From: Rhizobium sp.
GTDB taxonomy: Bacteria > Pseudomonadota > Alphaproteobacteria > Rhizobiales > Rhizobiaceae
Length of the DNA stretch: 46,099 nt
Direction: 5' to 3'
Assembly: GCA_020621905.1 (NCBI GenBank)
Contig: JAHRYZ010000003.1
Location: 1 to 46,099, forward strand
The notes under the pieces were generated by a model, which saw nothing but the letters and a program-made list of their open reading frames with translations, was not told the DNA's origin and ran no database searches. Below are positions 38,305 to 46,099 of this stretch, in pieces; position 1 is the stretch's first letter; every line of letters begins with the position of its first letter. A program made the position numbers and the translations under genes.

Positions 38305-39725
38305 AGTTGACCGTTCTTGGGGCGGCGCGCGAAGTGACCGGCTCGTGCTATCTGGTCGAAACCAGCTCAGTGCGGTTCCTGGTTGATTGCGGAATGTTGC
38401 AGGGCGGGCGTGAGGCGGACTCGCGCAACCGCCAGCCTTTTGCTTTCGATCCGGCAACCCTGGATTTCGTACTCCTGACCCATGCACATATCGACCACAG
38501 CGGGATGTTGCCAAAACTCACGAAAGACGGGTTCCGCGGACCGATCCTCACCACCGCAGCCACCGCCAATCTGCTGGAGGTGATGTTGCGCGACAGCGCC
38601 CATATCCAGGAGGCCGACGCGGCACGAGCAGCACGCGGGCAGCACAGTAGGACTCGGGCGCGGCTTGCCCCGACCGCCCCAATTTACGTAATGCACGATG
38701 CAGAAGCCTGCCTGAAGCAAGTGCGCCCGATACCCTATGATAAAAAGATTTTTCCACACCCCGATTTGGCATGCACGTTCCGCGATGCCGGGCATATTCT
38801 CGGATCCGCCATTCTCGAACTCTGGATCAAGGAAGCGGGAAAATCCACGAAGTTGGTCTTCAGCGGCGATCTGGGTCAACCCGGGCGGGCGATCTTGCGC
38901 GACCCGACGCCGATTGGCGATGCCGACATCCTGGTAATGGAATCAACCTATGGGGACCGCATGCATCGCGATCAGACCGCGACGCTCGACGAAATGGTCA
39001 CGATCATCACTGAAACCCGCAGGCGTGGCGGCAATATCATCATGCCTGCCTTTGCGGTCGGCCGCACCCAGGAGGTTCTCTATCACCTGCATTGCTTGGC
39101 GCGGCAGGGAAGATTGCACGACCTGAACATATTTGTCGATTCGCCGATGGCCGATCGCGCTACGCAGATCACCGCAGAGCATCTGGATCTGTTCGACAAA
39201 CAGGCCGCACGCTTGGAATGGCACAATACCGGTGTGGGTCTGCAAATGCATTTTACCGCGAGCGCCGAGGAATCGAAGGCCCTCAACCAGATCCGGTCGG
39301 GTGCGATCATCATTTCAGCCAGTGGCATGTGCAATGCCGGTCGCATCCGACATCATTTGCGCTGGAATCTGCCGCGCCGGGAATGCGCGGTGGTGATCAC
39401 TGGCTTTCAGGCGCAGGGAACACTTGGGCGGCGTCTCGTGGATGGTGCGCGGAAGGTGCGCATCTTTGGCGAGGACATCGCGGTGCGCGCCTCGGTGCAT
39501 ACCCTAAACGGCTTCTCCGCCCATGCCGATCAGCCAGCGCTACTAGGCTGGGCTACAGGGTTTCAAAAACCGCCCGCACAGGTTTACATTACCCATGGTG
39601 AGACTACTGCCGCCGAAGCGCTTGCCAAACGCCTACGTGCGGAACTGGGTTGGAATGTCACAGTTCCCGCAGTTGGCATGATACAGGAATGGGCGCCCGC
39701 CGAATTAGACGAGGCTCGGCAATGA
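38301..39725 (+). CDS. Beta-CASP metallo-beta-lactamase fold RNA exonuclease
   Basis: 'LTHAHIDHSGMLPKL', 'LVMESTYGDRMH', 'MPAFAVGRTQEVLYHL', 'IISASGMCNAGRIRHHL', 'LNGFSAHADQ'. Confidence 0.95.
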   Translation: MKLTVLGAAREVTGSCYLVETSSVRFLVDCGMLQGGREADSRNRQPFAFDPATLDFVLLTHAHIDHSGMLPKLTKDGFRGPILTTAATANLLEVMLRDSAHIQEADAARAARGQHSRTRARLAPTAPIYVMHDAEACLKQVRPIPYDKKIFPHPDLACTFRDAGHILGSAILELWIKEAGKSTKLVFSGDLGQPGRAILRDPTPIGDADILVMESTYGDRMHRDQTATLDEMVTIITETRRRGGNIIMPAFAVGRTQEVLYHLHCLARQGRLHDLNIFVDSPMADRATQITAEHLDLFDKQAARLEWHNTGVGLQMHFTASAEESKALNQIRSGAIIISASGMCNAGRIRHHLRWNLPRRECAVVITGFQAQGTLGRRLVDGARKVRIFGEDIAVRASVHTLNGFSAHADQPALLGWATGFQKPPAQVYITHGETTAAEALAKRLRAELGWNVTVPAVGMIQEWAPAELDEARQ

Positions 39726-40504
39726 GCGGGCCATCAGATCGGGTCACGCTCATTTCAGAGATCCTAGCCAGCCCATCGTACCGGCTGGCCGAGGAAGATG
39801 CCGATTTGCTGGGCGCCGACGACCTGCGCCCCCTGCGCCTGCAGCTTGAGCTGCTCAAGCCCGAACGCGTCCTGCGCCGAAACGGCATCCGTTCGACCGT
39901 GGTGGTGTTCGGCAGCGCTCGCATCGCCCAATGCGAAACCACGCCAGACACGGCACGGGCCCGCCGTCAGGCGCGCTATCTTGATGAGGCGCGGCGCTTT
40001 GCGGCATTGGTCTCACGGCGCTTTCAGCAGGAAGGGCGGTGCGATTTTGTCGTCGTCACAGGCGGCGGCCCCGGCATCATGGAGGCGGCAAATCGTGGCG
40101 CATGGGAGGTCGGCGGTCGCTCTATCGGACTGAACATTACTCTGCCACACGAACAAGCGCCCAATCCATTTATCACCCCCGAACTAGCGTTCCGGTTTCG
40201 CTATTTCGCGATCCGCAAGATGCATTTTGCAGTGAGGGCCAAGGGAATGGTTGCCTTTCCCGGCGGATTTGGCACGCTCGATGAGTTATTCGAGCTATTG
40301 ACCCTGGTACAGACGGGAAAGATGACGCCGATCCCAATCGTGCTGGTCGGGGCCTCTTTCTGGCGACAGGCAATCAATTTTGACTTCCTGATCGAGGAAG
40401 GCATGATTGCTGCGGCTGACGCGGCGCTATTTACGCTTGTCGAAACCGCTGAAGAGGCAGTCGCTGCCTTGCAGGACTTCTACCATGGCAGCCCCCCGGA
40501 CTAA
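39722..40504 (+). CDS. LOG family protein (TIGR00730-type, YgdH/PpnN-like)
   Basis: 'VVFGSARIA', 'VVTGGGPGIMEAANRGAWEVGGRSIGLNITLPHEQAPNPFI', 'MVAFPGGFGTLDELFELLTLVQTGK'. Confidence 0.94.
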   Translation: MSGPSDRVTLISEILASPSYRLAEEDADLLGADDLRPLRLQLELLKPERVLRRNGIRSTVVVFGSARIAQCETTPDTARARRQARYLDEARRFAALVSRRFQQEGRCDFVVVTGGGPGIMEAANRGAWEVGGRSIGLNITLPHEQAPNPFITPELAFRFRYFAIRKMHFAVRAKGMVAFPGGFGTLDELFELLTLVQTGKMTPIPIVLVGASFWRQAINFDFLIEEGMIAAADAALFTLVETAEEAVAALQDFYHGSPPD

Positions 40505-40561
40505 TAGGCCCACTGCATTGGAAATGATCCGCCCCATTCGGGCGACTAGGAGAGAAGACCG

Positions 40562-41587
40562 ATGTCACGCAAGATTTCCATAGCTATTGTCCTCGGCGTA
40601 TTGGTCGGCCTGCTGGGGTTCGGTGCTTGGACGGTGCTGCTCAAGCCTTCGGGCTTACCGCCCGAGGGTTTCGCACGTGGCAACGGCCGGATTGAGGCGG
40701 ATCTTGTCGACATATCGCCGCGGTTAGCCGGACGAGTGGCAGAAATCACAGTGCATGAAGGCGATCTGGTTGCCGCAGGTGATGTATTGGTGGTGATGGA
40801 TACTGCCGAGTTGCGCGCGCAGCTAGCCCGCGCGGATGCAGCGGTGGCCAGCGCCGAGGCGGCCGTTGGGGTCGCTGCCGCGCATGTTGCTGAGGCCCGC
40901 GCTCGGCTGGCGCTCGCACAAAGTCAGCAATCTCGCGCGGAAACGCTAAGCGTTCGCAACGTAGTCTCGCGAGAGGACCTCGATATCCGTCGCACCGAAA
41001 CGCAGCTGGCCGAGGCGGCGCTGACTGCGGCCGAAGCCACGCAGCGTGCGCAGGAGCGCAGCGTCGAGGCCGAATCCGCCGCACGTGCTGAGATTGCTGC
41101 ACGTATCGCCGATTCCACCCTTTACGCAGGTGGCCCCGCGCGGGTGCTCTATCGGTTGGCACAAGGCGGCGAGATCGTCGGCAGCGGGGGTAAGGTTCTT
41201 ACGCTTGTCAGCCTCGAGAATGTCTACATGGAATTCTTCCTGCCCGCCGATGAAGCGCCCCGGTTGCGCGTCGGCGACGATGGACGCAACGTCGCCGAAT
41301 CATCCGTGTCGATTACGGCAAGGTTATCTTCATCACCGCAAGCTCAGTTCACGCCCAAGCAGGTCGAGACCCTGACTGAACGCGAGAGCCTGATGTTCCG
41401 TGTCCGGGTACGCATCCCGCCCGAGCTGGTGGCGGCGCGGATTGATCAGGTCAAGACCGGTGTGCGCGGTGTGGCCTGGGTGCGTTTAGCACTCGACGAC
41501 GGAAGCCTTCCAGAATGGCCTGAAGGACTGACGCCGCCGTTGGCCCCTGTTTCGCCAGCGGCCGGCCCGAACCCGGTCCTGCCATGA
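40562..41587 (+). CDS. yhiI: HlyD family secretion/adaptor protein (YhiI-like)
   Basis: '[46 protein letters not shown]', adjacent to rbbA-like gene. Confidence 0.88.
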   Translation: MSRKISIAIVLGVLVGLLGFGAWTVLLKPSGLPPEGFARGNGRIEADLVDISPRLAGRVAEITVHEGDLVAAGDVLVVMDTAELRAQLARADAAVASAEAAVGVAAAHVAEARARLALAQSQQSRAETLSVRNVVSREDLDIRRTETQLAEAALTAAEATQRAQERSVEAESAARAEIAARIADSTLYAGGPARVLYRLAQGGEIVGSGGKVLTLVSLENVYMEFFLPADEAPRLRVGDDGRNVAESSVSITARLSSSPQAQFTPKQVETLTERESLMFRVRVRIPPELVAARIDQVKTGVRGVAWVRLALDDGSLPEWPEGLTPPLAPVSPAAGPNPVLP

Positions 41588-44342
41588 CCGATACACCCGA
41601 ACCCATCGCCCGCCTTGAGCATGTCCGTCACCGGTTCGGCAAGGTTGCGGCACTGGACGATGTCACACTCTCGCTACCCGCGGGACGGATGATTGGACTG
41701 ATCGGCCCAGACGGGGTCGGCAAATCGACACTCATGGGCCTGGTGGCGGGGGCCAAACGTTTGCAGGAGGGCACGGTTGTGACCCTGGGCGGCAGCATGG
41801 GCGATGCACGTCACCGCGCCTCTGTGGGCGGGCGCATTGCCTATATGCCACAGGGGCTGGGGCGCAACCTCTATCATGACCTGTCGTTGCGCGAGAACCT
41901 GGAGTTCTTCGGCAAGCTTTTCGGGCTCAATCGGTTCGAGCGAGCCGTGCGCATGGTGAGTCTGACCTTCGCGACAGGGCTTCACCCCTTTCTCGACCGA
42001 CTGGCGGGAAAACTGTCGGGCGGCATGAAGCAGAAGCTGGGACTGTGTTCAGCACTGATCCATGACCCGGATTTCCTGCTGTTGGACGAACCCACGACGG
42101 GGGTTGATCCTTTGTCACGCCGCCAGTTCTGGGATCTGATCGACGCGATCCGCAATGATCGACCAGGGATGAGCGTCCTGGTTTCAACAGCATATATGGA
42201 AGAAGCGGCGCGTTTCGATCATCTGGTGGCAATGAACGCCGGGCACGTACTGGCTGAGGCTAGTCCACGTGATCTGATGACGCAAACTGCGACCGACTCG
42301 GTTGGTGCGGCCTTCGTCGCGCTGTTGCGGGCCAATGCAGAAAAGACGAATCCAGTCGAGGCGGCGGTGGAGGCTCCCACCCCGACTGAGGCGATCGCCA
42401 CGCCTCAGACGGAGGCCAGCGAAGACCCGGCCATTCGGGCGCGTGGCCTTACCAAACGCTTTGGTGATTTTACGGCGGTGGAGAATGTCAGTTTTGACAT
42501 CGCGCGCGGCGAAATCTTCGGCTTTCTCGGATCCAACGGCTGCGGCAAGACCACGACGATGAAAATGCTGACCGGCCTTTTGCCGGCCTCCGAGGGTGAG
42601 GCCTGGATCTTCGGTCGCCCGGTTGATGCGCAGAATCCACAAGCACGCCGGCGAGTCGGCTTTATGTCGCAGGCGTTTTCACTATATGGCGAACTGAGCG
42701 TGCGTGAAAACCTGATGCTGCATGCGCGTCTGTTTCATCTAGGGCGGGTGAGGACGGATCAACGCTTGGCCGACCTGGTGCCGCGTTTCGGACTTGAGCC
42801 TATCTCGACCAGCGCGCCGATGCGCTGCCTCTGGGTCTGCGTCAGCGGCTTTCACTGGCTGTGGCGGTAATCCACGCGCCCGAAATCCTGATTCTGGACG
42901 AACCGACCTCAGGCGTTGATCCGCAGGCGCGCGATGACTTCTGGAGGCTGCTGCTGGATTTGTCGCGCCAGGATCGGGTGACGATCTTCATCTCGACCCA
43001 TTTCATGGACGAGGCGATGCGTTGCGACCGAATCTCGTTGATGCACGCAGGCAAGGTTCTGGTCACCGACCGCCCCAGCGACATCATGCTGGCGCGCGAT
43101 GCCGCGACGTTGGAGGAGGCCTTCATTGCGTTTATCTCAGCCGAGATACCGCCCGAACCCGCAAGCGCTGCGGCACTGGTTGTCGCATCGGACAATGTCG
43201 GCGACACCTCCAGCTTCAGCCTTCGCCGCCTTTTCGCCTATACAACGCGGGAGGCAATGCAGGTCCGGCGAGACCCGGTCCGGCTGGCCTTCGCCTTTCT
43301 GGGCAGCGCTCTGCTGCTCTTGATAATGTCCTTCGGCATCTCGCAGGAGGTGCGCAACATCCCCTTTGCCGCCCTTGATCAGGACCGCAGCCCTGAAAGT
43401 CGTGCCTATCTCTCAACCTTCGAGGATTCAATCTGGTTCCAGACCCATGCGCCGATCCTCGATCCGGCGGCGATGGAACAACGCCTGACCAGCGGCGAGT
43501 TGTCACTCGCACTGCAGATACCGCCCGGTTTTGGGGCCGACCTGCGGCGCGGAAGCAAGGTCGAGGTAGCGGCAATGATCGACGGTGCCGATACCTCGCG
43601 CGCGGGCACGGTGGAAAGCTATGTCTCAGGCGCCCATACAACGGCTCTGGGAGATGCAGGGGCTATGCTGGCTCTGGACATGCTGAGCCCCACGACAACG
43701 CCGGTTCAACTAACGCCGCGCTTTCGCTACAATCCAACGATGGCGAGTTTGCCCTCGACCGGCCCTTCGATCCCGCCGCTCCTTCTCTTGTTGTTCCCGG
43801 CGATCTTGATGGCGGTCAGCGTGGCGCGCGAAAAAGAGATCGGCACAATCACCAACTTCTACGTCACTCCTACCGGGCGGACCGAGTTCCTAATCGGAAA
43901 GCAGCTGGTCTACATCGGCATCACGCTGATGAATTTCGCAATTTTAACGGCGCTGGTGGTCCTGGTCCTCGGAGTGCCCTTGCGCGGCGATCCACTGGTG
44001 CTTTTGCTGGCATCCTTTGTCTATGCGGTCGCGGCAACTGGCTTTGGCCTGCTTGTCTCTATGATGTCGGCAACGCAGGTCACGGCGGTCTTTGCCAGCA
44101 CCGTCCTGTCGGTGATGCCGACGCTGCAGTTTTCCGGGATGATGACACCGGTTTCATCTCTGGAAGGCCGGCACGGATATTGGGCAGCTTCTGGCCGACA
44201 ACGGTATATGGCCGTCAGCGTCGGCACATATACCAAGGGACTAGGCCTGATCGATCTTAGCGCAGCGCTGATGCGTCTGGCGGTGTTCGGCCCTGTCTTC
44301 ACCGGTCTTGCGATCCTCACTTTGCGCAAGCAGGAGCGGTGA
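41584..44342 (+). CDS. rbbA: RbbA-like fusion: two ABC ATPase domains plus ABC-2 permease; one frameshift near 42815
   Basis: NBD1 '[33 protein letters not shown]'; NBD2 'GSNGCGKTT' with degenerate signature '[38 protein letters not shown]'; C-terminal ABC-2 permease. Confidence 0.88.
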
Positions 44343-44343
44343 C

Positions 44344-45468
44344 ATGCAGCGAATTGAGAACGTTTTCTGGCTAGTTGGCAAGGAATTGAAAAGCGTGCTG
44401 GGTGACCCGGTGATGGTGATCCTCATTCTGTGGTCCTTTGTCGTCGCCGTGATGCTCGAGGCGAGCGGTGCCGGCGACACGGTGAAGAACGCTGCCATCG
44501 CCATCGTGGACGAAGACCACTCGCCATTGACGCGACAGATTACAGAGGCGCTGATGCCGCCGTGGTTTCAGACGCCCGTCGCTATGGCCCCCGATCAGGC
44601 CGAGGCGGCTTTGGACCGGGGCGAAATCATGTTTGCTCTGGCTTTTCCGCCATATTTCGCCGCCGATACCATTGCGGGAAAGGCGCCGGTCGCCCAGCTT
44701 CTCGTCGATGCCACCGCAGTGTCCCAGGCCCAGCTCGGCACCGATTATATCCGCAGCATCGTGCAGGCCGAAGCTCTTGCTTTTGTGTCGGACAGCACCA
44801 AGGTGCCGGCGCCGCAGTTACAGCTGGAGCTGCGCCGTGCATTCAACCCTAATGGTAACCCGGTCTGGTTCAAGGCGATGTCCTCGCTCTTGAACCAGTT
44901 ATCGCTCTTGACCATCGCGCTGACTGGGGCGGCGATGCTGCGCGAGCGCGAACACGGCACTATTGAGCATTTGATGGTGATGCCACTGACTCCAGTCGAG
45001 GTGGCGTTGTCGAAGGTCCTGGCTACGATGCTGGTTGTATTGGCCGCTTTCATTGGCTCCCTGTTGGTCGTGGTCCAGGGGTTATTGCAGGTACCGGTTG
45101 CGGGATCGGTGCCGCTGCTGGTGGCGGGGGCCGCAGTTTACCTTTGGGCCGCCGCAGCGATCGGGATGCTTCTGGGCACATTGGCGCGCAGCATGGCACA
45201 ATTCGCGCTACTGGTAATCATGGTCATCATCCCGGTTATCATGCTGTCGGGCGGAATGGGGGCCGTCGAAAGCCAGCCCGATCTGGTGCAGAAGCTGACT
45301 TTGGCGCTGCCCTCTCGTCATTTTCTGGCCTTCGCCAAAGCGGTGGCTTTTCGCGGTGCTGGGCTGACCATAGTCTGGCCACAGCTTGCGCTAATGGCGG
45401 GATTGGGGATCGCATTCTTCGGGGCAAGCCTTACCCTGTTTCGTCGCTCGATGAGCCTGAGCGGTTGA
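44344..45468 (+). CDS. yhhJ: ABC-2 type transporter permease (YhhJ-like)
   Basis: 'LVGKELKSVLGDPVMVILILWSF', 'REREHGTIEHLMVMPLTPVEVALSKVLATMLV'. Confidence 0.92.
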   Translation: MQRIENVFWLVGKELKSVLGDPVMVILILWSFVVAVMLEASGAGDTVKNAAIAIVDEDHSPLTRQITEALMPPWFQTPVAMAPDQAEAALDRGEIMFALAFPPYFAADTIAGKAPVAQLLVDATAVSQAQLGTDYIRSIVQAEALAFVSDSTKVPAPQLQLELRRAFNPNGNPVWFKAMSSLLNQLSLLTIALTGAAMLREREHGTIEHLMVMPLTPVEVALSKVLATMLVVLAAFIGSLLVVVQGLLQVPVAGSVPLLVAGAAVYLWAAAAIGMLLGTLARSMAQFALLVIMVIIPVIMLSGGMGAVESQPDLVQKLTLALPSRHFLAFAKAVAFRGAGLTIVWPQLALMAGLGIAFFGASLTLFRRSMSLSG

Positions 45469-45735
45469 AAACCTCTTGTCCCAACAAAAAGGAGATCACT
45501 CGTGAAGAGTATTCCCACAGGTTTCGCGCTTACGCGAACGTCGGCAGCTTCCAAGCATCGACCCATAAGAAACTGCTGGGCGAACATGAGACCAGCTCTG
45601 ACAGATGGAGAAGTCCCAATGTCCCTGAAGAAATCGTAACATGACTGATCCGCGGGGACCGGTGGAAGAGCACGATCGCACTCGGTAGTCGCCGCCATCC
45701 GATGCTGAAAGACACCGGATCAGGCTTGCTGGGCC

Positions 45736-45749
45736 TTGATATACATCAA
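45736..45749. promoter_or_regulatory. FNR/Anr/FixK box TTGATatacATCAA
   Basis: Exact TTGAT-N4-ATCAA consensus, 158 nt upstream of the antiporter ATG. Confidence 0.9.
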
Positions 45750-45906
45750 GCCACTCCTGCAACGTGGCAATTAAGAATATATCAGCCAAAGTCAGACGAC
45801 GGGCTGACGCTGGGACCGCATGATGCTCCATCTTTCATGACGCTTGGTTCTGTCGCGAAAGGCATCGCATACCATCATTAAATTCTTCAACTGAAGGAAC
45901 GCCGAC

Positions 45907-46099
45907 ATGGTTACTGCGAACGTTGCAACTCCCTCTTCCGCGACTGAAAAACGATCCGGCACGCTCGGCCTGTTGCCGCTTGTGGCTCTTGTCGTTGGCT
46001 CGATGATTGGCGGTGGCGTATTTAGCCTGCCGCAGAACATGGCCAAGGGGGCTTCTCCGGGGGCCGTCATCATCGGCTGGCTGATCACAGGCATCGGCA
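45907..46099 (+). CDS. Amino acid/polyamine (arginine:ornithine-type) antiporter, partial at window edge
   Basis: '[47 protein letters not shown]' typical APC basic amino acid antiporter N-terminus; ArcD is likely but not proven. Confidence 0.85.
   Translation, partial: MVTANVATPSSATEKRSGTLGLLPLVALVVGSMIGGGVFSLPQNMAKGASPGAVIIGWLITGIG

Noticed and set aside
45469-45735. Small ORFs between yhhJ and the antiporter
   Set aside because: Has a GGAG-like site before GTG (45502) but no recognisable family; too short to call
1-46099. CRISPR arrays, tRNA or rRNA genes
   Set aside because: No regularly spaced direct repeats and no tRNA/rRNA signature motifs seen on reading

Overview
GC-rich, probably alphaproteobacterial window dominated by nitric oxide / microoxic respiration functions. 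Left to right: 3' end of a partial CDS; an SsuA/TauA-type ABC import cluster whose permease is frameshifted; two nnrS genes; a decayed hutW/hutX heme locus ending at a transposase-like scar; a ytfE/ric di-iron repair gene; a Cys-rich small ORF; a Crp/Fnr regulator; a cobalamin riboswitch plus cobT; a divergent cytochrome P450 / MOSC pair; CBS and membrane proteins; 5-formyl-THF cyclo-ligase; a Cys/Met PLP lyase with divergent LysR; DUF488; beta-carbonic anhydrase; an NsrR-like Rrf2 regulator upstream of ccoNOQP with a small TM protein and a DUF2189 protein; a two-component system; an exported 4-helix-like protein; and a GGDEF protein. The right third is an efflux island. It holds a TetR followed by an HTH-less TetR-like ORF, a MacA/DevB-DevC-DevA type ABC exporter, a DUF900-like lipoprotein and a NodT outer-membrane factor, then a decayed RND pump. 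A second decayed TetR of the same family follows, translationally coupled to a beta-CASP MBL exonuclease, a LOG-family protein and a yhiI-rbbA-yhhJ-like transporter. The window ends in an amino-acid antiporter preceded by a perfect FNR-type box. Many genes carry apparent single-base frameshifts, which may be decay or sequencing/assembly error. All calls come from reading the sequence and supplied translations; no database search was run.
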